This document shows positions 1-7,759 of a stretch of DNA of 64,000 nt, in pieces. The notes below the pieces were generated by a model, which made no database searches, was not told where the DNA came from, and saw only the letters and a program-made list of their open reading frames with translations. A program made the position numbers and the translations under genes. The first letter of the stretch is position 1, and every line of letters starts with the position of its first letter. Source of the stretch: Acetobacter cibinongensis (GTDB taxonomy: Bacteria; Pseudomonadota; Alphaproteobacteria; Acetobacterales; Acetobacteraceae); contig NZ_BAMV01000018.1 in assembly GCF_000963925.1 (NCBI RefSeq), positions 124,001 to 188,000 on the forward strand, read 5' to 3'.

Positions 1-562
1 GTGTATTATGCAGGCCTAGCTTGGCTGCCGTGTCATTCATGACCGCAACAAACTGCTCTTCAGACCCTGAAATACCTTCGGCCAGAACAATGCAGGCATC
101 ATTCCCGGACTGGATAACCGTACCCTGAATAAGGTCCTGAACCGGCACACTCTGCCCTAGGGGCACAAACATGCGTGACCCTTGCATACGCCATGCTTTT
201 TCACTGACCGGCAAAGCCTGATCCAGCTTCAGGCGGCCAGCACGCAACATTGAGAAGGTGACATACGCCGTCATCATCTTTGTTAACGATGAAGGAGGCA
301 TACGCTCATCTGCTGCTTTTTCCAGCAATGTGGCACCGCTGTTATAATCCAGGATGCATGCCCAGCGTGCAACAGTATCAACCGGACCGACCGGCGTAGA
401 TGCCGGGGCGTCTGCCACGGTGGACGCTGCCGCAGGGGGAGCAGCAGCCGCAGCTACAGGATGCGCCGGAGCTTTATGCCCTTTACGGGCATAAGCTGTC
501 AGAGCAGAACCACTGGAAACAAGGGCAGCGCCCCCTGCAAGAAGAAACCGGCGAGTGTGCAC
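1..562 (-). CDS. dacA: D-alanyl-D-alanine carboxypeptidase (PBP5/6 family), 3' part outside the window
   Basis: Periplasmic serine DD-peptidase that removes the terminal D-Ala of murein pentapeptides. Only the N-terminal ~187 residues are present; the gene continues past the left edge. A twin-Arg-like, hydrophobic export signal opens the protein (HTRRFLLAGGAALVSSGSAL). The active-site SxxK motif appears as SSLTK and the second motif as SGN; the KTG motif would lie outside. The start is a GTG at 562, chosen because AGGAAAG sits a few bases upstream. The gene lies 8 bases downstream of the rlpA stop and closes an mltB-rlpA-dacA murein-remodelling operon. The family is certain; dacA versus a paralogue name is inferred. 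Confidence 0.9.
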   Translation of the reverse strand, partial: MHTRRFLLAGGAALVSSGSALTAYARKGHKAPAHPVAAAAAPPAAASTVADAPASTPVGPVDTVARWACILDYNSGATLLEKAADERMPPSSLTKMMTAYVTFSMLRAGRLKLDQALPVSEKAWRMQGSRMFVPLGQSVPVQDLIQGTVIQSGNDACIVLAEGISGSEEQFVAVMNDTAAKLGLHNT

Positions 563-570
563 GTTCTTTC

Positions 571-1455
571 CTATTCAACGACGATATGAGATCCGGTCAA
601 ACCAGCAGCAAGAGAACGCTTCAGGGCCGCATCCGCCTCGCTTATAGTCGCAAAAGGGCCGTGCCGCACAGCCCACATTTTTTCTTGACCAACAAAAGCA
701 GCCACAACCGTGGCGCCCTCACGCGCGGCTTCCCTTGCTGCTGTATAGCGTGAGGTAAAATCTGTCGTTTCAACCCACAAATGGGTCTGCCTTGGCATAC
801 CCTGCCGCCACGTAGCTGGCAGATCCGCAAGCAACTGGGACGCATCGGCTGTAGCGCCGGAGGTTTCTTGCACTGGGGTTGAAGCGCCACCTTGCCCCGC
901 AGCCATATGCGCCTGCGGACCGGTCAATTGAGTCTGCTGAACCTGCTCCAGCGGCGCTGTATTGATTTGCAATACCGGGCCACCGGGGAGCAATTCCGCC
1001 AGATGTCGGCTCGCAAGCTCATCCACGACAATGCTGACGCGTGCCGGGCCAGCCCCCATTCCAAGCAAGTCCGCCACTTTGGGGGTCACGCCAAGAATAC
1101 GACCAGACTGGGATGGGCCACGGTCATTTATGCGCAGCCTGACCTCCCGACCGTTTTCAAGGTTGGTCACTGTTACAAGGGCAGGCAATTGAAGTGTGGG
1201 ATGGCTTGCCGTCATGCTGAGAGCACTACGTACCTCTCCGTCAGTCGTGAGAGGCGCAGCCTTCTTTATTGGCGGCTGCCTGACTGCAAGGCCTGTTGCC
1301 TGGTAAGAAAAATCCTCGCGGGGATAGACCCAGATGCCATCGCTCTGTTGCCACGCCTGCCCCACCACATAATGCGGTGCAGGCTTAACTTTATTGGGCG
1401 CAGGAGGGGAGCACGCAGCAACCCCCAGGCAGCAGAAAAGAACAGCCTTTTTCAC
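571..1455 (-). CDS. rlpA: RlpA family septal-ring lipoprotein, lytic transglycosylase with SPOR domain
   Basis: 294-residue lipoprotein. The N-terminus has a short signal and lipobox (GVAAC, Cys at about residue 15), so it is probably anchored in the outer membrane. A double-psi beta-barrel RlpA domain follows at about residues 30-150, with the family landmarks TDGE, TASHPTLQLP, VTNLENGR and NDRGP; the Glu, His and Asp needed by catalytic RlpA proteins are all present. The C-terminal ~70 residues form a SPOR domain, which binds denuded glycan strands at the division site. It overlaps mltB by 4 bases (ATGA), indicating translational coupling, and precedes dacA. Known RlpA enzymes act on denuded glycan during septum splitting; that role is inferred here. 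Confidence 0.9.
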   Translation of the reverse strand: MKKAVLFCCLGVAACSPPAPNKVKPAPHYVVGQAWQQSDGIWVYPREDFSYQATGLAVRQPPIKKAAPLTTDGEVRSALSMTASHPTLQLPALVTVTNLENGREVRLRINDRGPSQSGRILGVTPKVADLLGMGAGPARVSIVVDELASRHLAELLPGGPVLQINTAPLEQVQQTQLTGPQAHMAAGQGGASTPVQETSGATADASQLLADLPATWRQGMPRQTHLWVETTDFTSRYTAAREAAREGATVVAAFVGQEKMWAVRHGPFATISEADAALKRSLAAGLTGSHIVVE

Positions 1456-2465
1456 ACTATGGCACTTCCCAGAAGACCCACACCCAACGCGTAGAAATCG
1501 GAGGGATTGTAACGACGGATCACGTTAAAATTGTGGTAAACAAGATAGGCCTCACCGTCTATGCCATCCGGGCATATCACTGCGCCGTCCATATCGGCAT
1601 GACCAAACTGCCCACCCAGAACAGGTTGAACGCCAATCCCGGCCCAGTAAGACACAGGCTTAACAACTGTACGCCCAATCTGCCCAACAGTCAGAGCCGC
1701 AGGAACCCGAACTGCCTCCCCCCATGGCTCTCCGGCACGCCACCCACACTTTGCAAGGTAATTGGCGATAGACGCAAAGACATCAGGCTCGTTTGTCCAG
1801 ATGTCACGACGGCCACCGGCGGGATAACTGGCGGCGTACCGCTCATAAGCGCTGGGCATAAATTGTGGCTGCCCCATAGCGCCAGCATAACTGCCCAACA
1901 TACCGGCTGGCGTAATATCACCCTGATTGAGAATATGGAGGGCTTTGAACAACTCTGAACGGAAAAACGCCGAGCGGCGACCATCATAGGCCAGCGTGGC
2001 AAGAGAATCGATCACATGATATGTGCCCGTTTTCACGCCGTAAGCAGATTCCAGCCCCCATATTCCTGCAATAGCGGCTTCATCCACCCCATACTCAGTA
2101 CTGATGGCACGCAGAATGGAGCGCCGTTTCGCAACTGCGGCCTGACCATCCGTTATTTTTTTGTTCGTAATAACGCGATCTTTGTACTTGGCCCATGTCA
2201 TGGTGAACTCAGGCTGGTGCCGATCCGCCTTAATAACAGATGCATTCGGCTGCCTGGTCAAAGACAACGCGTCGTCCACTATAGAGGCGTTCATCCCCTT
2301 CTGTATGGCCTCACGCCGTACACCAGCCAGAAAGGTTTCATAGCTTTGTGTTGCAGCCGGTGCAGGCGCTTTTTGAAGAGCCTTTGCAACAGCTTTTCCG
2401 GCAACCGCTGGCAAAGCCATGCTGGACACCGCACCACAGACGAGCATTCTTCTTTTAAGCATCAT
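1452..2465 (-). CDS. mltB: Lytic murein transglycosylase, MltB family
   Basis: 337-residue periplasmic enzyme that cleaves the MurNAc-GlcNAc bond to give 1,6-anhydro-muropeptides. An N-terminal signal peptide (MMLKRRMLVCGAVSSMALPAVA) is followed by the transglycosylase domain. The catalytic Glu lies in GIWGLESAYG, and the family motif GAMGQPQFMPSAY is intact. The C-terminus is short and lacks a clear peptidoglycan-binding domain. It is the first gene of the mltB-rlpA-dacA operon and faces away from dedA across a ~215-base intergenic region rich in inverted repeats. The protein does not show a convincing lipobox, so it may be soluble in the periplasm rather than anchored. Confidence 0.92.
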   Translation of the reverse strand: MMLKRRMLVCGAVSSMALPAVAGKAVAKALQKAPAPAATQSYETFLAGVRREAIQKGMNASIVDDALSLTRQPNASVIKADRHQPEFTMTWAKYKDRVITNKKITDGQAAVAKRRSILRAISTEYGVDEAAIAGIWGLESAYGVKTGTYHVIDSLATLAYDGRRSAFFRSELFKALHILNQGDITPAGMLGSYAGAMGQPQFMPSAYERYAASYPAGGRRDIWTNEPDVFASIANYLAKCGWRAGEPWGEAVRVPAALTVGQIGRTVVKPVSYWAGIGVQPVLGGQFGHADMDGAVICPDGIDGEAYLVYHNFNVIRRYNPSDFYALGVGLLGSAIV

Positions 2466-2510
2466 GGACCAGTTCTGTTGGTTTTTGCGTTCATTTCTTT
2501 CTTGTATAAG

Positions 2511-2528
2511 CGTCTTTTATAAAAGGCG
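2511..2528. promoter_or_regulatory. 18-bp near-perfect palindrome upstream of mltB
   Basis: CGTCTTTTATAAAAGGCG is self-complementary apart from one G:T position. It lies 46-63 bases upstream of the mltB start, inside the divergent mltB/dedA intergenic region, where a promoter is expected. It could be an operator or simply an AT-rich promoter element; no regulator is identified. Confidence 0.35.
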
Positions 2529-2589
2529 CGCTACCTATTTTAGTGTTTCTCTACGCCTAACCTGCTCTTGATTATCCCTCCGGCACGCA

Positions 2590-2640
2590 TGTTGTGTCCC
2601 ACGCAACACAGGCGTAAGCCTTACCCCATATGCTTACGCC
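2590..2640. repeat. Two adjacent inverted repeats upstream of dedA
   Basis: The first has arms TGTTG (2590-2594) and CAACA (2604-2608). The second has 8-base arms GGCGTAAG (2611-2618) and CTTACGCC (2633-2640) around a 14-base centre. Both lie between the divergent mltB and dedA genes, ending 20 bases before the dedA ribosome binding site. They may be operators or leader hairpins. Confidence 0.4.
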
Positions 2641-2680
2641 CACGTCCTCCGGTAGAGCTTAAGGAGTGTTTTTTACACCT

Positions 2681-3256
2681 ATGATGCATTCTCTTGAGCA
2701 GTTTCTTATCTCCACCACCTCATCGCCTCTCGCTCAGATGCTCATTGTCATTCTTGCGACATTCATCCTTGAAGATGCCGCAACAGTTCTGACCGCCATT
2801 CAGGTAAAACTTCATACTCTCAACACGCTTGAAGCCTTACTCGCCCTTTATATCGGCATTGTTCTGGGTGATGTCGGACTATACGGGCTGGGGTTTCTGG
2901 CGGCTCGATGGCCACAGGCAAGGCGCTGGGTGCAAACACCAGAGCGGGACGCACAGCGCCAATGGCTAACTGGTAAACTGTTCAAGGTTGTGTTTATCAG
3001 CCGGTTCATTCCCGGCACGCGGCTGCCGCTCTATACTGCGTGCGGCTTCTTCAACGCAGGCCTGCGTACCTTTACGTTAGCCACGATTGCCGCAACGCTT
3101 ATCTGGACAACAGCTCTTTTTGTGCTCTCACTGAAAATTGGAAGCTTTATCCTGTCACATCTGGGTGCATGGCGCTGGGCTGGCATTCTCGGTTTTGTGG
3201 TGGTTATTATTCTCATGGGTCGGCTGGCGGCCCGCATGCAGAAACAGGGACAATGA
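2681..3256 (+). CDS. DedA family (VTT/SNARE-associated domain) membrane protein
   Basis: 191-residue integral membrane protein with several hydrophobic segments and the DedA signatures: an acidic residue in the first membrane segment (FILEDAATVLTA), a glycine-rich middle (GDVGLYGLGFLAARWP), and the conserved FISRFIPGTRLPLYTACGFF. DedA proteins take part in membrane homeostasis, and some family members flip undecaprenyl phosphate or other phospholipids; that activity is known for the family, not shown here. The ATG at 2681 is preferred over a GTG at 2666, because the GTG lies inside the AAGGAG ribosome site. Its stop overlaps the start of the next gene (ATGA), so the two are translationally coupled. 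Confidence 0.88.
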   Translation: MMHSLEQFLISTTSSPLAQMLIVILATFILEDAATVLTAIQVKLHTLNTLEALLALYIGIVLGDVGLYGLGFLAARWPQARRWVQTPERDAQRQWLTGKLFKVVFISRFIPGTRLPLYTACGFFNAGLRTFTLATIAATLIWTTALFVLSLKIGSFILSHLGAWRWAGILGFVVVIILMGRLAARMQKQGQ

Positions 3257-4341
3257 ACAAACTGCCCACCACACCACACTCCGCGCACACCACACACAAC
3301 TCGCCTCTTTCAAGCTTCGAGTTCTGGCCAGGGTGGATTTTCTACACACCAATTGTCATTTACTGGGTTCTGCAAGGCCTCCGATACCGGGATTTCAGCT
3401 TGCCAACAGCCGCCAACCCGCGCATTGAAACAGGCGGGCTATGCGGTGAAAGCAAAAGCAGTATTCTGGATATGGCTGGTCCGGTTGCGAACCAATGGAT
3501 CGCGCCCTATGCGCTCCTTAAAACTGGCTCGAACGATTATGCACGCGCAAAGGAAGTCTTGCTTCAAAAGAGCTTGAGCCTTCCCATTGTGGTAAAACCC
3601 GATGTTGGTTGTAATGGTACGGGCGTAAAGCTGGCCCATACTGAGAATGACCTCCGCGCAATTTTGGATGCTTTCCCGCGCAACACCACGCTCATGCTGC
3701 AAAGGCTTATTCCCTACCGGCACGAAGCAGGCATTTTCTACATCCGCCATCCAGATCAGGCCACAGGCATTATTTCCTCTCTGACTTTCAAAGATATTCC
3801 AGCCTTGGTGGGGGATGGCCACAGTACAGTACTGGAATTATTGAAACAGGACCCACGGACCAGCCTGCTCCTCTCCATATATACTCCGCGCCTAGAGCAC
3901 CGACTGCATGAAGTTCTTGAACACGGTCAAACCCTTGACTTGGTTTTCACGGGCAATCACTGCAAGGGGGCAATATTCCGGAATGGTGCGGCAGATATCA
4001 CACCAGCCCTGACCAAACGTATTGATGAAATTATGCAGGATATACCTGATTTCCATTTTGGCAGGGTGGATGTGAAATTTGAATCCGTTGAAGAACTCAG
4101 GAACGGCGAAAAATTCGAAATTATAGAAATTAATGGCGTGGGCTCAGAAGCCATCCATATCTGGGATTCTCGTACCACTCTTAAGGAAGCCTATAAAACG
4201 CAGTTTTTCCACTACGGAGAAACGTTTCGTATTGGCGCAAAAAAACGTCAGGCCGGATGGAAAACAAGCGGGTTATGGCATGGGGTCAGACTATGGCGCC
4301 AACAAAAGCGCCTTTTGGCGTCCTACCCCATGAATGACTAA
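3253..4341 (+). CDS. Membrane-associated ATP-grasp protein, D-Ala-D-Ala-ligase-like, function unknown
   Basis: 362 residues. The N-terminus has a hydrophobic, aromatic segment at about residues 24-43 (FWPGWIFYTPIVIYWVLQGL), probably a membrane anchor. A conserved-looking stretch, LPTAANP then GGLCGESKSSILD, follows (about 50-73). The ATP-grasp fold is indicated by VVKPDVGCNGTGVKL (Lys ~115, nucleotide-binding loop) and the metal-binding EIIEIN (about 289-294). ATP-grasp enzymes join a carboxylate to an amine or thiol through an acyl phosphate; the substrate here is unknown. The start is the ATG overlapping the DedA stop; longer in-frame extensions lie inside dedA. The coupling suggests a shared membrane or envelope task, but this is inference. 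Confidence 0.75.
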   Translation: MNKLPTTPHSAHTTHNSPLSSFEFWPGWIFYTPIVIYWVLQGLRYRDFSLPTAANPRIETGGLCGESKSSILDMAGPVANQWIAPYALLKTGSNDYARAKEVLLQKSLSLPIVVKPDVGCNGTGVKLAHTENDLRAILDAFPRNTTLMLQRLIPYRHEAGIFYIRHPDQATGIISSLTFKDIPALVGDGHSTVLELLKQDPRTSLLLSIYTPRLEHRLHEVLEHGQTLDLVFTGNHCKGAIFRNGAADITPALTKRIDEIMQDIPDFHFGRVDVKFESVEELRNGEKFEIIEINGVGSEAIHIWDSRTTLKEAYKTQFFHYGETFRIGAKKRQAGWKTSGLWHGVRLWRQQKRLLASYPMND

Positions 4342-4342
4342 C

Positions 4343-4363
4343 AGTCTGCCCTTCAGGCAGACT
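4343..4363. terminator. Bidirectional hairpin between ATP-grasp gene and permease gene
   Basis: AGTCTGCC (4343-4350), a 5-base loop CTTCA, and GGCAGACT (4356-4363) form a perfect 8-bp stem. It spans the end of the convergent permease gene. There is no strong T-run, so termination efficiency is uncertain. Confidence 0.5.
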
Positions 4364-5951
4364 CTCCGGCTTGGACTTCTTGCCCCAAACGGGAATGCTT
4401 GCGACCGTAAAAACGGTAGCAAGCCCATCCGCAAACGATATAGGTAGCCAGCAGAAGCGCAGGCACCGGATCTCCTGCAAAGAGTGCCAAGGCCATATCA
4501 ATAAAGAGGGGAGCAGCCATTATCAGGCAAAATATCATGCCGAGCAGCGGCACGTACCCTACCCAAAACCCTTTAATGTAAAAACCGCCACCCGGCACAG
4601 CAAAGGCCCGCGGGCTATCCGGCGCAACGTTGCGTATCCATATCACGGTAAAACAGACAATACCGAAAGCTGTTGCCGTGCCCAAGCTTACCAAATCGCC
4701 AATGATATCAATAGGGAGCAAAGCCGTTGCAAGCGCGACCACGGCTCCCAGTAGAATAGTCCCTATCCATGGCGTCTTGAACTTGGGGTGCAAATTACAG
4801 AAAACAGGCATGAGCAGGCCATCTTCTGCCATAGCGAAAAAAATACGGCTTTGTGCATATAAAAGCCCAAACAGAACCGAACAGAGACCGACAACCGCCC
4901 CTATCTTTACAAAAACCGCCAGCCAAGGCTGTTGCATTGCATTAACGGCAATAGCCAGAGGGTCAGCTACGTCAAGCGTTTTCCATGGCACAACGCCAAT
5001 CAATACAGCAGCAACAATAATATAGACCACTGTGCAAATAAGCAGAGACACAACAATGCCTATGGGAACATCCCGGCGTGGGTTGCGTGCCTCTGAAGAC
5101 GCTGTGGAAACGGCTTCAAACCCCACATAAGCAAAGAATATAATGGAGGCTGCACGGAAAATTCCTGGCAGTCCATACCGGAACCCACCTTCATACTTGG
5201 GTATAAACGGTGTCCAGTAAGAGGGGTGGATAGCCCATAATCCCAGCGCAACAAAGACAACCAACACCCCAACTTTTAGAAACACAATTGCGGTGTTGAT
5301 GCGCAGAGACTCTTTAACACCAAGAATAAGAAGCCCTGTCACGACAAGGATTGAAAACGCCCCGACAGCATCCCCTTGCCAATGCATACTCACATGCCTA
5401 TGTGCGCCATCAAATACGACCTGCATGGCTGTGGTGCTGAGTGCGTGCGGAATATGAACACCAAAATCCTGCAAGAAACTGACGGCATAACCGGAAAAAC
5501 CAGCGGCAACCCCGGCACAGGAAATGCCGTATTCCAGCAAGAGAAGCCAGCCAACCCCCCATGCCCAGGCTTCCCCCATGGAAACATAAGCATAAGTGTA
5601 AGCTGAGCCGGATACCGGCATTGCTGATGCCAGCTCTCCATAAGACAGAGCTGTAAAAAGGCAGGCCAAGCCCGCTACAATAAATGAAAGCAGAATAGAT
5701 GGCCCGGCGTAATTGGCCGCAGCCGTACCGGTCATGACGTAAATGCCTGCCCCAATAGTGGAGCCAACACCAAGCATTGTCAGTTGAAGAGGGCCAAGCG
5801 AGCGAGAAAGACGTTGAGCACCATTTTCCTGCTCGATTCTCTCAAGTGATTTACGACGAGACCGCCCCTTCTCCGGGCAGGATGAAATCCCCATGAGAGT
5901 ATGTGTAACCTCCAAACTGATGCCAGCGTAATTATTACGATACCGGCTCAT
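4353..5951 (-). CDS. APC-superfamily amino acid permease, cationic amino acid transporter type
   Basis: 532-residue inner-membrane transporter with about 12 or more predicted membrane segments. Segment 1 carries the APC substrate motif (LGVGSTIGAGIYVMTGTAAA). Further on are YGELASAMPVSGSAYTYAY and FFAYVGFEAVSTASSEARNP, typical of CAT-like permeases that exchange or import Arg, Lys or related amino acids; specificity cannot be read from sequence. The first ~50 residues are hydrophilic. A second ATG at 5894 would give a shorter N-terminus; the 5951 start has GAAG upstream. The gene lies downstream of uppP on the same strand, separated by a hairpin. Confidence 0.85.
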   Translation of the reverse strand: MSRYRNNYAGISLEVTHTLMGISSCPEKGRSRRKSLERIEQENGAQRLSRSLGPLQLTMLGVGSTIGAGIYVMTGTAAANYAGPSILLSFIVAGLACLFTALSYGELASAMPVSGSAYTYAYVSMGEAWAWGVGWLLLLEYGISCAGVAAGFSGYAVSFLQDFGVHIPHALSTTAMQVVFDGAHRHVSMHWQGDAVGAFSILVVTGLLILGVKESLRINTAIVFLKVGVLVVFVALGLWAIHPSYWTPFIPKYEGGFRYGLPGIFRAASIIFFAYVGFEAVSTASSEARNPRRDVPIGIVVSLLICTVVYIIVAAVLIGVVPWKTLDVADPLAIAVNAMQQPWLAVFVKIGAVVGLCSVLFGLLYAQSRIFFAMAEDGLLMPVFCNLHPKFKTPWIGTILLGAVVALATALLPIDIIGDLVSLGTATAFGIVCFTVIWIRNVAPDSPRAFAVPGGGFYIKGFWVGYVPLLGMIFCLIMAAPLFIDMALALFAGDPVPALLLATYIVCGWACYRFYGRKHSRLGQEVQAGESA

Positions 5952-5969
5952 ATAACTTCAAGCAGATAA

Positions 5970-5992
5970 GCCGCCACACACTCTGTGGCGGC
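5970..5992 (-). terminator. GC-rich hairpin between uppP and the permease gene
   Basis: GCCGCCACA (5970-5978) pairs perfectly with TGTGGCGGC (5984-5992) around a 5-base loop. On the minus strand it follows uppP and precedes the permease start by 18 bases. It lacks a long T-run on that strand, so it may be a partial terminator, attenuator or mRNA-stabilising stem. Confidence 0.5.
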
Positions 5993-6010
5993 ACAAAAAT
6001 ACTTCGGATT

Positions 6011-6859
6011 TTAGAGTGAGAAATGAAGCAGGATAAGTGATATTACCCCTGCCCCCATGCAGTAATATGCAAAGGGAGAAAGCGCCCATTTATCGTGATT
6101 CCGGAAATAGCGCATCAGAAAGGCCGTGCTGGCCAAGGCAACAACGCCGGACACAATAGCCCCTACTATAGCAAGATGCAGTTCGCCCGGCGCCAGCGGT
6201 ACGGTGCGCATTTTGTATGCTGACTTCACTGTTGCGGCCAGAATAACAGGCTCCGCCATAAGAAAAGAGAACCGAGCAGCCGTCTCACTCTGTAGGCCAC
6301 GCAGCAAACCAGCACAGATTGTTGCGCCCGAACGGGACAAACCAGGAAAAAAAGCAAAACACTGGAAAGCACCAATAATAAGAGCGTCCGCTACTGTCAT
6401 GTCTGCCACTGTGGCAACACCCCTGCGTGGGCTGGTACCGCGCAGCTTTTCAACAAGCAGAAGCATCAGGCCATTCAGGAACAGAAAAATGGCGACTGGC
6501 GTTGCAGACCCGAAAAAATCACGGATCATGTGCTCGAACAAAAGGCCGATAAGGACAGCAGGAATGGTGGCCACAACAAGCAGAAAAAGAATATACAGAC
6601 TTTCCGCCTGAATACGCGGCCCCAACACACCAGCGGCACCTTTGAAGAGCGCAAGCCAGTCTTTCCAGAAGAAGACCAGCAGAGCAACAGATGTGCCCAA
6701 GTGCAACATGACCAGAAAAGGCAGAAATGACAGGCTATGCAGGTCGTAAGACCAATGCAGCAAAGCTGGCACCAAAACAGCATGCCCTAAACTGCTGACG
6801 GGGAAGAGTTCCGTCGCACCCTGTAGAACTGCTATGAAAATCGCCTGAAAAAAAGACAT
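6011..6859 (-). CDS. uppP: Undecaprenyl-diphosphatase (BacA type)
   Basis: 282-residue polytopic membrane enzyme that dephosphorylates undecaprenyl pyrophosphate, regenerating the C55-P carrier for murein and polysaccharide synthesis; overexpression confers bacitracin resistance in characterised relatives. Both family active-site boxes are present: QGATELFPVSSLGH near the N-terminus and FFPGLSRSGATICAGLLRG in the second half. The start was placed at 6859 (MSFFQAIF) to match the usual family length; an in-frame ATG at 6928 would add 23 residues. It is divergent from the mlaD-like gene and lies near the DedA gene, another candidate C55-P recycling factor. Confidence 0.93.
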   Translation of the reverse strand: MSFFQAIFIAVLQGATELFPVSSLGHAVLVPALLHWSYDLHSLSFLPFLVMLHLGTSVALLVFFWKDWLALFKGAAGVLGPRIQAESLYILFLLVVATIPAVLIGLLFEHMIRDFFGSATPVAIFLFLNGLMLLLVEKLRGTSPRRGVATVADMTVADALIIGAFQCFAFFPGLSRSGATICAGLLRGLQSETAARFSFLMAEPVILAATVKSAYKMRTVPLAPGELHLAIVGAIVSGVVALASTAFLMRYFRNHDKWALSPFAYYCMGAGVISLILLHFSL

Positions 6860-6980
6860 ACTCACCATACCCAAGATCTGGCCAGACCAAGCCTGTCCTT
6901 GCACCAAGAGCCGGTATGCTGCAAGCATTCATGCACACTTAGGCACACAACAAACCGCCTTGAACGGAGAAGACGCAGTT

Positions 6981-7439
6981 ATGACCACCCGAGGCCGCGC
7001 AGGCGCCATTCTCTTTAGCTGTGCCGTTCTGGCAGGAACATGTGCGTTTGGCCTGTATGCAAAAACAACGCTCTCGGCGCCAGGCCACGCCCAATATGAC
7101 CTTGCTGCACGCTTTGTTTCAGCCAACGGCCTCGCACGGGGCGCCGATGTTAATTTGGCAGGTGTGACTGTTGGAAGAGTAGCGTCCATCACGCTTGATC
7201 CGGTTTCACAAATGGCCATTGTCAAGTTCAGCGTGAATGCGGATCTCTCGCTTCCAGAAGATAGCGTGCTGACTATTGGTAGCAGCACCTTGTCCGCAGA
7301 TAACGCCTTACAAATTGAGCCTGGAGCATCCAAAACACATCTGGCTCCGGGCACACTCATTACGCACACCATAGAGCCCTCCAGTCTGGAGCAGCAGGTC
7401 AGCAATTATATTTTTGGTGGCGGAACGCTGGAGCAGTGA
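6981..7439 (+). CDS. mlaD: MlaD-like MCE-domain lipid transport protein
   Basis: 152 residues. One N-terminal membrane anchor (GAILFSCAVLAGTCAFGLYA) leads into a single MCE domain at about residues 35-110 (ARFVSANGLARGADVNLAGV, VGRVASITLDP). This matches MlaD, the periplasmic substrate-binding ring of the Mla system, which moves phospholipids between the outer and inner membranes. The start follows GGAGAAG at a good distance; an upstream TTG at 6960 is less likely. No MlaE, MlaF, MlaC or MlaB gene is adjacent, so here it is a lone subunit gene. Confidence 0.85.
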   Translation: MTTRGRAGAILFSCAVLAGTCAFGLYAKTTLSAPGHAQYDLAARFVSANGLARGADVNLAGVTVGRVASITLDPVSQMAIVKFSVNADLSLPEDSVLTIGSSTLSADNALQIEPGASKTHLAPGTLITHTIEPSSLEQQVSNYIFGGGTLEQ

Positions 7440-7497
7440 AAAAGCTAGCCTTTTCAGGTGCATCTCTATTTTTGTGACAAAAAATGTGCTGAGCGCC

Positions 7498-7526
7498 TTG
7501 ACGCCCTCCCCCGGTCGGGGTAGATC
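7498..7526 (+). promoter_or_regulatory. Probable sigma-70 type promoter of tRNA-Met
   Basis: TTGACG (7498-7503) and TAGATC (7521-7526) are separated by 17 bases, and the expected transcript start lies about 10 bases before the tRNA. The spacer is strongly GC-rich, as often seen at stable-RNA promoters. Confidence 0.55.
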
Positions 7527-7542
7527 AGCCCCACCGAACGAT

Positions 7543-7617
7543 GGCGGCGTAGCTCAGCGGTAGAGCAGGGGAATCATAATCCCTTGGTCGGCGGTTCAAA
7601 TCCGTCCGCCGCTACCA
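7543..7617 (+). tRNA. tRNA-Met (CAU), elongator type
   Basis: 75 nt including an encoded CCA. The acceptor stem GGCGGCG/CGCCGCT, the D arm with AGCTCAGCGGTAGAGC, an anticodon stem GGGGA/TCCCT with loop ATCATAA (anticodon CAU), and a T arm with GGTTCAAATCC are all present. It does not match the initiator pattern, which has a mismatched first acceptor pair, and resembles alphaproteobacterial elongator tRNA-Met. A lysidine-modified tRNA-Ile with the same anticodon is possible but less likely. Confidence 0.93.
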
Positions 7618-7721
7618 TCTTCGGTTTCCCAAAAATAAATTACGTAAAGCAAAACAGTTTTATGTAGCTGCCATTTGAAAATAGTTACGTGCATAATTTT
7701 GCACAATAGTTCTCTCAATAT

Positions 7722-7750
7722 AAAAAATGCGGCTCAGACGAGAGCCGCAT
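7722..7750 (-). terminator. Rho-independent terminator of the DUF4167 gene
   Basis: On the minus strand ATGCGGCTC, a 6-base loop and GAGCCGCAT form a perfect 9-bp stem, followed directly by a run of T (7722-7726 on the plus strand are A). It lies 9 bases past the end of the DUF4167 gene. Confidence 0.88.
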
Positions 7751-7759
7751 TTGCCGTTT

